From Perca fluviatilis (lineage: Eukaryota; Chordata; Actinopteri; Perciformes; Percidae): DNA of 64,000 nucleotides. This document shows positions 23,691-36,048 of this stretch, in pieces; the first letter of the stretch is position 1; each line of letters begins with the position of its first letter. The notes beneath the pieces were generated by a model. That model was given only the letters and a program-made list of their open reading frames with translations. It was not told the DNA's origin and did not search any database. A program made the translations under genes and the position numbers. The stretch lies in the NCBI RefSeq assembly GCF_010015445.1, contig NC_053118.1, positions 10,710,407 through 10,774,406 on the forward strand. The letters are read 5' to 3'.

Positions 23691-26600
23691 TGTCTGGGTG
23701 GGAAAATGACACTGTGAGCAGAGTAGCATCCCTCTCCTCTCTCGCCTTGTGCACGCAGAGCTAGTTCACTAATTACTTTTGATAGGAAGTAAGAATCAAG
23801 GTAATATCATTGCTTTTTTAAGGAGTAATAAGTCAAAAGGAACGTATTACACTTCCTGAGTAACTTGCCCACCACTGCTCGCAATGCAGTGAGAGGCTGA
23901 GGGAGGGGACCTCTGCTCTACATATTAACCTACTGTGAGTGTGCAGTTGTGGCACATGTGACACATTCGTTCCAATGCAGATGGCAGAAATGGAAGTTAT
24001 GACATTAGTGGGGCAAATGAGATTGCCCGGGATAATAAATGTTGTAATAATTTGCAGTTTTTAATAACTATATACTGAGCCATCGCTTGCCCTTAGAGCT
24101 GAGGGAAATCTGGAATCATTAATCTTCATATGGGTTAGCCATGGTGTTTGGCAGAGGCTGTAACAGCAATGAGTAGGAACATAGTGGTGTCAAAGGACAA
24201 GCAGATCTTAATATTTTGAAGAAGTTTGCCATATGTGAGCCATCATGGTGTGTACAAGCCCGCTAAATGGTGGCATTAATGGGGGACTTTTATTACTAAA
24301 CTCGCTCCTAATTGCAAAAATGCAATCCAAAGTCAACTCTCAGTGCAGATTCTGGCTTCATTTGGAGTTGCTAGGCTACAAGTTAATCCCAAAAATAAAT
24401 ATGTTCTTCAGTAAAAGCTAATTGTCTGTGACAGTTATTTGCTTTTCTGCAAAGACATTTGAAACGGGAAACTGGAAAGAAAAAAAGAGAGAACCCGAGC
24501 CATACTGGAAGTACAATCCCAGTTATTTAGTCCCTCCACATCTGCTTCACCTGCTGAACAGGAAGTACAAAAGATTAATGTCCTTCACGCTCACCTTACG
24601 CATTAATATCACCATGCTGTGCTTGATTTGACAAATCGGGGAATATTTATGGTCACTTGCTGTGCTAGTGTTTCTGCGGTTAGGCCTCATAACCACAGGT
24701 GCAGTGGGGGACACGGGATTTGTTTTTTATCACCATCTATTACATGGAACAGACAACCCAGTGTGGTGTTTCCTATGGGTGCTGTAAGTATTTTGGGCTT
24801 ATTTAACCTCACATTGCTCTAAAAAGCCTGGCTTTTTTTTCTTTCTTTTTTTTACATTGGGATCCAAACACAACACAAAGCCATTGTCCCCGTTCACTTG
24901 AGGGGAATATAGAGGAGAGCAGCTCTGTCCTTCCTCTCTCAGGATGTGACACGCACAGGCTTTATGATCTGAACTGAATCATACTGCGCACCTTAAACAC
25001 ATTACAGGCTGGGCAAATATTTCCTCTATACTGGTGCTCTCAGAGCCATGGGCACAGGCATTATATAGGGCTCAAGAGCCAACCGGTGAGGACAAATCCA
25101 CAAGGATTCCTATTTTCCCCCTTCTGACTCTCTGGCAGCCTTACTCCATTCATTCAATTTTTATATGTGCCTAGTAGCCGTGTTACTACCGGTTTCAAGG
25201 GAGAATTAATCAAAAACAGGTCTTATTAAAGTATATTAAGACCAGTTGAATTGGATATAATGTGCTCACTAAGGGCCCAGAAGGCTTGTATCTGAACCAT
25301 AGCTGACACTTGTGGCTTCTAGGAGCGGGGCTGTGTTATTCTGTAGTGGCACTGCACTGGTTCCAGGGGGGCTATTCACTTGAGCCAAGTGTTGCATTGT
25401 GGGTAAGCAAATTTTAAGTGGGTATGAGCACAGCAGGGGGTAACGGAGGGTCTCATTGTCCAGGAATGTTTATCTCCCCCCGCCCGCCTTCATTCAAGAC
25501 TCGATTATGCAGCGCCATGGTTCCGAAGCAACCTTTGCCTCCACTTGGAGGGTCTGTGGAGGAAATATTCATTCATACATACACACACGTACACCCGGGC
25601 ATTATCCTTCTTATAACAAGCCAGGTTGATTGCTCCCTCAAGGCACAGCGAGGAGGTGGAAGTGGAGCCGCTGGAGCAGCGTGTTGTACCTCAGTCTCCC
25701 TGGCTGGGCTGGGCTCTCTGGGAAGCCTGGAGCCAGTGATGCTCCCAGTGTGTGCAACACAGTCCTCATCCTCGGCACAACACATTTTATTGGGCAGTGT
25801 GTGGGTTGTAGAAACATGTTTAATCAACTCAGTCGTAGGGGAGGTCTTGACCTAATGTCAGTGGTTCTTAGCCCTGAGTGTGTCTGTGTGTGTGTGGGTG
25901 GGTGCGTGTGTGCGCGTGTGTGCGTGTGTGAATGGCTCCCAGCCTTTGCTGTGGAGTGTGACCTGCGGTGGAGCCTCTGGTTCACACTCGGCTCTCTGCT
26001 GTTGCTGGTTTAAGTGATTAACTGTAGAAAGTGATGACTAATCTGTCGTTTAGGAGTCTGAAACAATAGCAGTCAAATGAGATATTACAGGCAATATTGT
26101 ACATAATGTGGACCTCTGGATCCAATCAAGGGGGCCATTAATAGAAAGCAATTCCAGAGTTTTAGATATTCACGTAAAAAAACGTATTACTCGCAAGGCT
26201 CACTAAAGAGAAATTGGTCTGTAAAATGTTTCGTATTTTAAGCTAGCTAATATAATTTGCTAGAAAATACCATACAATTGTCATTTTTAGCCATGCTGGC
26301 AGCAGGGAAGGCCATGTCAGTCACTAATAGATGGGTTTCCGTGACATTCACGGTTCCCAGATAATGTGTCCTGAGGACGTTGGTGACTCATGGGCGCTGA
26401 TACCTGATACGTGTGCCAGACTGCCAGTAGGCTACATTCATTTAAAATTAAACATTGCAGTTGGTGCTAAGTGGAGCGTCTGTCATAGTGTGATTGGTTA
26501 TGTCGCTGTCAGTCCCCTGCTCCATATCATATCATATCATATCCACGAAGCTGATCGTGGTTATGTGTCAGTTAAACTTCTATCTCCAATCCTATCTGTA

Positions 26601-27032
26601 TTTGTGAGAAGTGGCGCTGTCCTGAGTTGAAAGATAGCCTACATTACGGCTTTATTATCGAGTTAATAGGCATGTGTGTTCGTGTCGACCACTGTCCATT
26701 TCCTAAGGTTCTAAAATGCAAACATTTTTTTACAATTTTTTATTTTTTTTTAAAGGGCGTGCGCCTGTGAGCACCCGCGGAAGAAAACATAAATCGGCGC
26801 CTATGACCTGACTTCCTCTAGTGCCAGAGTGTAATTGACATTTGAGTAAAATGTCTTGACAACTATTGGAAGAATTGACATTAAATTTGGAAAACGAAAG
26901 CTTCCAGTTCTTCTCAATAACAGTAGCATCCTTTGAAAAGCTTTCCACTTGAGCACTTTGTACACTTTAAAACACTAGTTTGCAGATTTATAGAGCTACT
27001 GTAGTTTACTGATGAACAGGCTCCTAATTGAT
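23691..27032. other. Intergenic; no gene recognised
   Basis: Open frames at 25418-26013 are in GC-richer sequence and overlap one another on both strands without family motifs; I regard them as chance. A GT-rich stretch lies at about 25876-25930. A repeat-like end (cgcggaagaaaacataaatc then ggcgcctatg) lies at about 26776-26806. Confidence 0.5.
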
Positions 27033-27054
27033 GCCTGCCTGCCTGCCTGCCTGC
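27033..27054. repeat. (CTGC)n microsatellite
   Basis: Five consecutive TGCC/CTGC units just upstream of the long GT tract. Confidence 0.85.
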
Positions 27055-27105
27055 ATTGTGTTTTGTGTGTGCATGTGGGTATGAGTCAGATAAAATAAAC
27101 CACAT

Positions 27106-28288
<1,183 letters not shown>

Positions 28289-28520
28289 CTCTCGTGAGCT
28301 CTTTGAGTTCCCCTGTGTGATGGCTGAGTGTGTAAAACATGCTGATATTTATACGCACTTAAGTCACTGTTGCTCCATCACTGGCAGCACTGACATGGCT
28401 CCAGGAATGGGCTTGCATCACTCCCTGGATGATGCTGGGAATGGTCGGAGGAAAGTCCAGAGGAATGGGAACGGGAGGGTAAAGGTCAAGGTTAGGACCC
28501 AGTGTGACAATATGACATCT
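28289..28520 (-). promoter_or_regulatory. Orphan hepcidin promoter (gene body missing)
   Basis: Read on the minus strand, this is homologous to the promoter and leader of the three intact hepcidin genes. It keeps the TATA box (minus strand, 28347-28353), the flanking 'gatatttatacgcac', the block around gctccatcactggcagcact, and the block around catcactccctggatgatgc. Homology stops at about 28289, in what would be the 5' leader roughly 60 nt past the TATA box. No hepcidin exon follows to the left. Homology continues to the right as distal upstream DNA (28520-29967). It is the scar of a fourth hepcidin copy lost by deletion or unequal exchange. Whether it still drives transcription is unknown. 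Confidence 0.8.
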
Positions 28521-29136
28521 ACCATGAACCTTTATTTTCTACAGAAAGAACACACAGTTTCATACTTTTTTTTAAAATGCATATACAGTAAGGCAGCAAA
28601 ATTTTCCTCTGTGCTTGTGTGCACTAATGTGAATTATATGAGATTTATTTAAAAAAATATATAAACTCCCTAGGAGAAATGTGAAAGAACGTTCCTTCAG
28701 CGTAGTGCAAGATGACATCTATACTGAAAGCTGATTTTGTAAAAGCTTTTGTTTCCTCATTGAGCACAATGCAATAGTTATCCTGACGTCTTGGCATTTG
28801 TTACCAATTGTTTATAGATCAATGTCATACAAATATTTAATACTTTTTAAACATTCTGACAAGAATGTAATCACAGTGATATCATAATATTAAGAATTGT
28901 CCAGAAAAACTATTATAATTAATTTTTTTTCTATTTTTTTATTAAGATTGTCAGTGTAAAAACATATTCAAAAAACAAATAAAGTAATCAGTGTGTAGTT
29001 AACACTGATACAACTTCAGTTCGTCCAAATATCTTGTGAAATAACCAAAAGCCCTTTCTTTGTGTAACTCAGTCCAATTTACTGAAAAACCTTTCTGACC
29101 TGAGTAAATGATTTAAATGATCACGTCAGTGTCAAC
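28520..29136. repeat. Upstream flank of the lost hepcidin copy; paralogue of 31.25-32.48 kb
   Basis: Matches 31255-32488 in order and orientation. Shared blocks include gacatctaccatgaacctttatttt, gttatcctgacgtcttgg versus gttatcctgatgtcttgg, aaacaaataaagtaatcagt, and tgatttaaatgatcacgtca. The right-hand paralogue carries extra LINE and SINE insertions that are absent here. Confidence 0.8.
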
Positions 29137-29788
29137 CAAGGGTAAGCTTCGCTTCAGAACTCAAACCTCCTATGGCACCATTTTGATGCTACAAAACGAT
29201 CACCTCCCGTTAGCATTCCACTGACTGCCATTCATTTTGACGTCACTTTGACAGTGAATAACTTTACATCTGAAGCGTTTAAAGACTCTATTTGTCCATT
29301 GTTTATTTCTAAAGAAACACGACAATGTATAAAAGGCTCCATTACCTTGTATCTCACATTATGGCTCCGTAGCAGACGCTTTTATAAAAATAGGCTAACG
29401 ATTGTGTCATAACCACGAGACTTACTGTCGCAATAGTATAGGAATTACTGTATAGTACAGGAGAAGCTCTTACATGAGCTGTTTAGGCTTAATTACTAAT
29501 GTTAACTAGCATTTTAGTTAGCAATAATTAGCCTGTGCCCATGTTATCTCCTTACATATACCTACGCTCTCCGTCTCTGCAAGATTGGGAATAATTGAGA
29601 TTTCTCTTGGCACAGCTACCAGAAGACTTACAACTTTCAGACAGGTTGCTCACGTCACATCTACATCTTCTCTCTCAGTTGGAAGCTGCGCAGTAACGCT
29701 CAGCGCTCACCGGAAAAAATGTGTTTCTAATATCCTTCACTGAACCAGAGCAACGGGATCTGTTGGTCCACTTTATATACTGTCTCTG
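29137..29788. mobile_element. hAT-like element with perfect 8-bp target duplication
   Basis: GTGTCAAC occurs immediately left (29129-29136) and right (29789-29796). The paralogous flank at 32481-32488 has a single GTGTCAAC and no insertion, a clean empty site. The ends are CAAGGGTAAG... and ...ACTGTCTCTG (reverse complement CAGAGACAGT), which share only a short CA-R-G start. The 8-bp duplication favours hAT. It is 652 bp with no transposase frame. Boundaries are secure because of the empty site; the superfamily is an inference. Confidence 0.85.
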
Positions 29789-30305
29789 GTGTCAACAAAC
29801 AGTTCCGTGAAGGGCTCCACATCTGCTGCAATATACAGATGATTAGATGATGTTTCTTCTTTAAATACCTATTTTTTTAATATGTGTGCAGGTGAGCGTG
29901 GTCTGCAATCAGCTGCAGAGGAGACAGATGTGGGCATGGCTAACGAGAGCAGAGCCTGCCAGGTGTGTTCATTTTGTGAAGGTAAAAATATAATACAATG
30001 ACGTTTTTCCCCTACTTCAGCCATTGGCCTTTGTTCACAGCAGACATTTTGACTCGGTGTTACTCCTGACATTAAAGACGGCTCGGTTCTGTCCAAGTGT
30101 CCCAGTAAGTCGTGACAGAGTGACAGTGAGCCAGCGTGCACAAAACCAGGACCCTGAAACTGAAGCAGCTAAATGGAATTCTGCCATCATAATTAATGTT
30201 ATTATGTATCCACCTGTGCTTTACCTACTGTGACTAAATGGCTTCTGTGAAAAAGCTCCATTTCTAATTAAAACACCGACAGAATTTCAAATAGTGACAT
30301 TCAAC

Positions 30306-30311
30306 TTTATT
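30306..30311 (-). terminator. Poly(A) signal of hepcidin A
   Basis: AATAAA on the minus strand, about 140 bp past the stop codon, in the same context (cacaataaagttgaatgt) as in copies B and C. Confidence 0.85.
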
Positions 30312-30451
30312 GTGACAATCCACAGCAGTATCAGATATTTAGCAAAACCAGTGGACGATGCAGTCACATCACTGAGTACATGCACATTAACTACAGCATG
30401 ATGAAGTTTAGAAACATCTGAATTGTACAGTAGTTGTTGGAGCAGGAATCC

Positions 30452-30983
30452 TCAGAATCTGCAGCACAATCCGCAGACACCGGGGGTGCAGCAGCCGCAG
30501 CAAACGCGACACTTAAAGCCACGCTTGTGTCTGTTGTTATACGGCATCTGTGTGAAAGACAAAAGACATGAGCAATGTGTTCATCTCCAGCATCATCACT
30601 CACTCTGTCTATTCTCTCTCCTTCTATAGAGAGCATCAGGGCACTTTGTAGGGAAAACACACATTCACTTCCATTTAAATTAGCTCAACGTCCATTCAGT
30701 TAGCTGAACGTACCTTCCACGAGTCCACTGATGTCTCCTCATGTTCAGCAGCCAGATTCTCAATGCCCATTGGCTCCTCCAGCTCTTGCACCTGTTGAGG
30801 AGTTGTGCACATTTACAGAAGGAACCAAATTTGAGCATTTTGACAAAACATTTAAAGCTGATAAGTGAATGAAATGAGTTTAAGTCAGGCTCTTACTTCA
30901 GTGGCTGGGACAGCAGAGCTCTGCTGAATACAAATAAAGGTGAGCACGACGGCCACTGCAACTGCAACACTGAATGTCTTCAT
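30452..30983 (-). CDS. hamp2: Hepcidin A (hamp2-type preprohepcidin, 86 aa, 3 exons)
   Basis: Exons on the minus strand: 30983-30897 (29 codons), 30791-30714 (26 codons), 30547-30452 (31 codons plus stop). Introns are 105 and 166 bp with GT/AG ends. Exon 1 encodes the signal peptide (MKTFSVAVAVAVVLTFICIQ, cut probably after SSA). Exon 2 and the start of exon 3 give the acidic prodomain, ending in the basic processing site NNRHKR. The mature peptide starts GFKC, continues RVCCGCC-TPGV and ends CGLCCRF, with all eight cysteines of hepcidin. Hepcidins are secreted cysteine-rich peptides. The hamp1 type carries an N-terminal QSHLS-like ferroportin-binding motif that is absent here, so this is the fish hamp2 (mainly antimicrobial) type. 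Copy A has Val where copies B and C have Phe between the first and second cysteines. It is divergently oriented to B and C. Confidence 0.95.
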
Positions 30984-31098
30984 CTTAGGACGGTTCAAAC
31001 TGTTCAATCAAGTAGACTTCTTCAGACCTTTAGGTGTCTCCGTCAGCTCTTTGAGTGATTTCCCCTGTGTGATGGCTGAGTGTGTAAAACATGCTGAT

Positions 31099-31105
31099 AT
31101 TTATA
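31099..31105 (-). promoter_or_regulatory. TATA box of hepcidin A
   Basis: TATAAAT on the minus strand, 122 bp upstream of the ATG; the same spacing occurs in copies B and C. The 150 bp further upstream (to about 31230) is conserved in all four hepcidin promoters of the window. Confidence 0.8.
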
Positions 31106-31371
31106 CGCACTCAGGCCACTGTTGCTCCATCACTGGCAGCACTGACATGGCTCCAGGAATGGGCTTGCATCACTCCCTGGATGATGCTGGGAATGGTTGG
31201 AGGAAAGTCCAGAGGAATGGGAACGGGAGGGTAAGGTAAAAGTCAGGGCCCAGTGTGACAATATGACATCTACCATGAACCTTTATTTTTTACAGAAAGA
31301 ACACACAGTTCCATACATGAAGATGTTGCTGCACATGTTTTAAAATAAATAGTATGGAAGAAAAATATACT

Positions 31372-31395
31372 GTGTGTGTGTGTGTGTGTGTGTGC
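31372..31395. repeat. (GT)n microsatellite
   Basis: About 12 GT units in the hepcidin A upstream flank; absent from the paralogous flank near 28.63 kb. Confidence 0.85.
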
Positions 31396-31478
31396 ACAAA
31401 TGTGAATTATAGGAGATTTATTTAAAATGTATATACATTTCCTAGGGTCATGAAAGGATGTCCTTCAGCAAAGTGCAG

Positions 31479-31860
31479 AAAGTGCTTGATGACCCCTCCC
31501 ACCCTGCCAGGTCCCTCATCCAACTACTGCCCTCTGGAAAGAGAGTTCAAAGTCTCATAGGCAAAACATCCCGCTTTTTGTAACAGTACTTACCCCGCCA
31601 CTATTAGGCTCTTTAATGCTCAGGCACCTTGCAGAGTAAACCTGTACTAAATGCACTCTATAGACTGCACAAGACACTTCATGGGAAGTTGCAATAGCAC
31701 AAGGTCTTCACAGTTTTTTACTGGTTTGAATGATTGTCTATGTGATTGTCTTTTATGTACTGTATGTTCCTGTGTATGTATTGCCTTTAACCTGATTGGC
31801 ACCAAGAAAATTGCCAATCAACTGTGTTGACATGGTAATAAAGTATTGAACTTGAACTTG
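31479..31860 (+). mobile_element. CR1/L2-type LINE 3' fragment
   Basis: The 5' part codes for a LINE ORF2 C-terminal motif in one frame: VLDDPSHPARSLIQLLPSGKR, then a stop. The 'DPSHP...LLPSGKR' pattern is typical of CR1/L2-like elements. The 3' end is AATAAAGTATTGAACTTGAACTTG, a short-repeat LINE tail rather than poly(A). The paralogous flank near 28.71 kb joins directly across this point, so it inserted after the flank duplicated, or was lost from the other copy. Confidence 0.8.
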
Positions 31861-32248
31861 AAGATGGCATATATAATGAAAGTTGATTTTGTAAAAGCTT
31901 TTTTTTTTTTTTTTCCTTATTGAACCTTATTGCAATAGTTATCCTGATGTCTTGGTTGTTACCGATTGTTCATAGATCAATGTCATATATAATAGATTTT
32001 AAACACTCTGACATGAAAACACCCAACTTATTATTTTTGCATTATTATTTTTCTTTTTAAGATTGTCATTGTAAAAACACATTCAAAAAACAAATAAAGT
32101 AATCAGTGTGTAGTTAACACTGATACAGTCAGGGGTCATTTTAATTTCTAGGAACTTCAGTCCGTCCAAATATCTTGTGCAATAACCAAAAGCCCTTTCT
32201 TTGTGTACAGTTACTCTGTCCCATTTACTGAAAAGCCTCCTGACCTGT

Positions 32249-32453
32249 GGCCGGTTAGCTCAGTTGGCAGAGTGGGCACATATATATACAGAGGTTTATT
32301 CCTCGACGCAAGGTCCAGGGTTTGAGTCCAACCTGTGATGATTTTCCTGCATGTCTTCCCCCCTCTCTCTCCCCTTTCATATCTCAGCTTTCCTGTCCAA
32401 TAAAGGCAGAAATGCCCCCACCCCAAAAAAAAGTATAAATAAACTTTTGACCA
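32249..32453 (+). mobile_element. tRNA-derived SINE
   Basis: The head resembles a tRNA gene: A box TAGCTCAGTTGG (32256-32267) and B box GGTTTGAGTCC (32319-32329). An extra AT-rich insert lies between them, so it cannot fold as a functional tRNA. The body has the CCTGCATGTCTTCCCCCCTC and CTGTCCAATAAAGGCAGAAA blocks and ends in an A-rich tail. The paralogous flank near 29.10 kb reads straight through (ctgacctg directly to agtaaatg), which defines the insertion. Internal Pol III promoter elements are present but activity is unknown. Confidence 0.8.
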
Positions 32454-32629
32454 TAGTAAATGATTTAAATGATCACGTCAGTGTCAACAAACAGTTCCGT
32501 GAAGGGCTCCGCATCTGCTGCAATATACAGATGATTAGCATTTCTTTCTTAATACCTATTTTTGAATATGTGTGCAGGTGAGCGTGGTCTGCAATCAGCT
32601 GCAGAGGAGCAGAGCCTGCCAGGTGTGTT

Positions 32630-33045
32630 CACTGACTCAGCTGGAGCTTGTTTTCTAATTACACCCCCCCTTTATAAGCAGTGCTGTGCTGGACCTTCAG
32701 ATGAAGGCCACAGGCCACACACAGGAGGAAGCTGCTCTGTGAGATGTTATTGTTAAAAACTCTGAGCGACTGGACTGTGCGCGAGAGAAGCTGGGAAACC
32801 AGAGACGTATGGTCAGAAAGTGACTTCAGGCAGCTTTTCATTTTGTTCCCAACGTGTTTTGGTTAACAATTGTGTTGACTTCAGGTCATGTTGACCCGTT
32901 TTAAATTTTTGTTTTTTATATCAGAAAATATGGGACGTAGAATTAAGCGCTGAAAATGTGTAGAAGAAAAATGTAACTATTTAAAACGTTGGAAAAAGCA
33001 AAAACAAACTGAAAAATGCGTCAAATGCAAGGTTGGCGTGTGTGC

Positions 33046-33083
<38 letters not shown>

Positions 33084-33129
33084 GTGTGCGTTGCGTGCGT
33101 GTGTGTGTGCGTGTGTGTGTGTGCGTGTG

Positions 33130-33168
<39 letters not shown>

Positions 33169-34278
33169 CACAACACAATGGTTAATTGCCTGATGATGTG
33201 CTTGTTTGAGGTGGATGGGAAAACAGTGGAAATGCCTTGTTTTACTGGTAACAAAGGACCTCACACAATTGTGTGACACGTACGTTCAAAGTGTGAATTT
33301 ATGTTAGATATGAGTCAGCAGCAATAAAATAAATCCTACTTGTGAATCGTCTGTCTTGGCTGTGGTTTGTGCCGAGGGCAAGCCACGCTGGCAGCCACAT
33401 GTGCTACAATATAGAAAGGGAAGCATCACCTTCAGCATTTCCTGAAACTACCGTTTGATCTGGTTTGTTACGTCCAATCATGATGAGCACATTTTGATTT
33501 CCTTATCTTCATTCATATCTTATCAAACCCAAGTTGACCCCCGTTGGTAGCACTAATAAAAACAGAGGCCATTTGTATTCTCTTCAGTCTTTCAAAACAC
33601 AGAGGGCGTTTCTCAATACCAAGAATGCAAAGTACGGACTTGTGTTCTTGGGGAGAACGTTCTTGCTGGTTGTTCTTGGAAGAATTAACTCGCAAGTTCA
33701 CAAGCACAGAAAACGCTGTTAACAGTTTGAGACGATGCCTTCTTCCTGTTATTGCTCAACACTCCCAGCACAGAGGCTACCTGCAAGGCTCCAAAATACC
33801 AGCTAGAAATAAAAACCACAACAATATAACCACTTTGTATTAAAACAATCTCCGGACAAGAAAACCTCATAATTCTACAACTATTGCAATAATATTGAAA
33901 AATAAAACTAATTGAGCTTTAATTTTATTGTTTATGGTTTAGCTCAAACACCCCTTACTTATTCAAAAGAGTGGAACGCGATCCCTGTTATTAGTGTATA
34001 AGTTTAAGTCAGTTTAAATAAAAAATAGGCATATGCACTGGTGTGTCCTATGTGTTCCTATTAGTATTATGTGGAATTATCATTATTATGGCATAATTTA
34101 AACAAGTCTCCCGAAAAGAAATGGGTATAAAAGACCTCTGGGGTCCTACAGCGGGGTCTCCGAGTGTGACTGTCCGAGCGCCGAGCTAGTGGCCCCGGCA
34201 GGCGTAAGCTGGCGGCCGCATCAATTTATGGAGCTCCGAAAACTTTGGAGCAAATTGTCAATTCGGCAAAGATTTTCG
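32630..34278. other. Spacer between hepcidin A flank and the tandem units; no gene recognised
   Basis: Holds the long GT/GC microsatellite (33037-33168) and overlapping short open frames at 33513-33870 that show no family motif. The GC-rich block at about 34140-34230 is unassigned. Confidence 0.5.
33037..33168. repeat. Compound (GT)n/(GC) microsatellite
   Basis: GT repeats interrupted by GC steps (gtgcgtgtgtgtgcgt), ending in GAGAGAGA. Confidence 0.95.
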
Positions 34279-34405
34279 CAAAATACATAATTTTTAAAAG
34301 TTCACCGTATAATTTCTAACAGTTTTTTAGTGTCTAAGTTTGAGTTTGAGACTTAATATATTCCTTGAATACACATAAAAATGTGTATTTTATGTAAGTA
34401 ACAAT

Positions 34406-35044
34406 TTGCCAGATAAAACCAGAAAGTTACCGATGAATTCATTGAATGCCGAAATGAATGTTGGGATACAGGTGCTGCGAAGTTCATACAAGTTACCAAC
34501 CGATGTATCCTCGGTAAATGGGCGTGTCAAGAATACATCCGGGAATTTTAACTGTTCTTGGCGAAATGGGAACTTGTGTATTGGGACAGTACTTTGGCAA
34601 CACGAGATGACATTTCACAGGGACACAAGCACACAAGTCAATAGAAGAACACATATTGGGAAACGCCCAGTATCTTGTGCAAAAATCAATTTCCCTGACT
34701 TTACTCCCTCTCATTTACCCTGGAAAACCCCTGCTGGCCTGTGTGATGGTCATGTGACCACAACATCAGTGTCAACAAATAAAACCATGAATGGATCCAC
34801 ATCTGTTTTCATCTTAAGAGGACTCATCACCTTATCTTTTAATAATACAACCAATTATTACAATAGAACTTCGCAGTGGCCTGGTTGTGTACTTGTTCTA
34901 ATGAAGCTTTTATCAAATCCGTTAAAGAAACTGAAGTTGAACAATTTAAGCTTACTTCCACTTGAAGATGAAAGAAGTCTAAAAGATGTCCCACATGATG
35001 TTAACATTTTATTTAACCATGTTTTCTTTGTTCTTTCTTTGTAA
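34406..35044 (+). other. Unrecognised open frame in tandem unit 1 (212 codons)
   Basis: Starts MPDKTRKLPMNSLNAEMNVG and is rich in Asn, Thr, Ser and Lys, with several N-x-S/T sites. I recognise no domain, signal peptide or membrane segment. It is the longest intact non-transposon frame in the window and is repeated at 38467. Between copies I see a synonymous ACA/ACG change, a synonymous TCG/TCT change and one Arg/Lys change before the frames diverge. No TATA box or splice context is obvious. It may be chance or a relic of a mobile element; I would not call it a gene. Confidence 0.2.
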
Positions 35045-35779
35045 TTTCCATCCAGGGACAATTGGTGTGTGTGCTTATTCATTTTTTTTAAATGGATTTT
35101 ATTTTTATTTTTTTATGATTAACAGTTTATTGGTTTTTCAGAAAATTTAAGCACACATGCATATCAGAAAAATGAAGCAGTACACATACAACAAAATAGA
35201 ATGAAAGGAAGACATAGTGCGACCATAGACAAAAACTAAACTATAAATACATTTTAGAAAAAAAAAAAAAAAAAAAAAATTAGCTAGAACGAATTAAAGG
35301 GCAAAAGAGTACGAAAGTGATACTTGACGCCTGCACAGCGCCCATCTTCAAGTTGTACTACCTTGCCAATATGTCAAGTAACCTATACACAGTTATTCAT
35401 GGCAGCCATGCTAGCTAAATGCTATATAAATATATAATATATATATTATGTTAATATCATTTTAAGAAATAAACTCTTCCCTTATATTTCAATAGTCATT
35501 TTCTGACAGTATTACCAGCAGGCTGTTGAATTTCTGACCAAATGTTAAGCTGGATTGTAAACTTTTGTAATGCTATTTTCATTTTTACATGTTTCTCGTA
35601 ACTAAAACATTCTGTATTTGAGTTTATTTAAAATGTCTTACATTACCTCAGCTTTAATAAGCCAAACCCTGTGTACATATCTAAGCCTATCTTAGGTGTA
35701 AGATGTGCATCGTCGGCATCAGTGTTGTTTTAAATGGATGTTATTTTTCATTTGAATGGTGTACAGTCTCCTTTTAACA

Positions 35780-35960
35780 TTAGAATCCTACAATCAAAAC
35801 TAAGGAACATCCCATTCCTCTGGACTTTCCTCCAACCATTCCCAGCATCATCCAGGGAGTGATGCAAGCCCATTCCTGGAGCCATGTCAGTGCTGCCAGT
35901 GATGGAGCAACAGTGGCCTGAGTGAGTATAAATATCAGCATGTTTTACACACTCAGCCAT
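35780..35960 (+). promoter_or_regulatory. Hepcidin B proximal promoter with TATA box
   Basis: TATAAAT at 35927-35933, 122 bp before the ATG. From about 35812 the sequence (cattcctctggactttcctc...) is shared with copies A, C and the orphan promoter. Left of that point B and C diverge from A, so only about 240 bp upstream of the ATG is common to all copies. Confidence 0.8.
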
Positions 35961-36048
35961 CACACAGGGGAAATCACTCAAAGAGCTGACGGAGACACCT
36001 AAAGGTCTGAAGAAGTCTACTTGATTGAACAGTTTGAACCGTCCTAAG

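Noticed and set aside
25418..26013. Long overlapping frames (145, 127 and 84 codons) in GC-rich sequence
   Set aside because: They overlap on both strands, show no motif, run into GT repeats and have no splice or promoter context.
30940..31239. Plus-strand open frame beginning MSTTATATATLNVFILGRFK over hepcidin A (and mirrored minus-strand frames over B and C)
   Set aside because: It is the antisense shadow of hepcidin exon 1 and promoter; its apparent conservation comes from the duplication.
32249..32335. tRNA gene
   Set aside because: The head looks like a tRNA but has an AT-rich insert between the boxes, no anticodon arm and a SINE body with A-tail.
34140..34240. GC-rich block suggesting an exon or CpG island upstream of unit 1
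   Set aside because: Too short, no open frame with a recognisable motif and no splice context; left unassigned.
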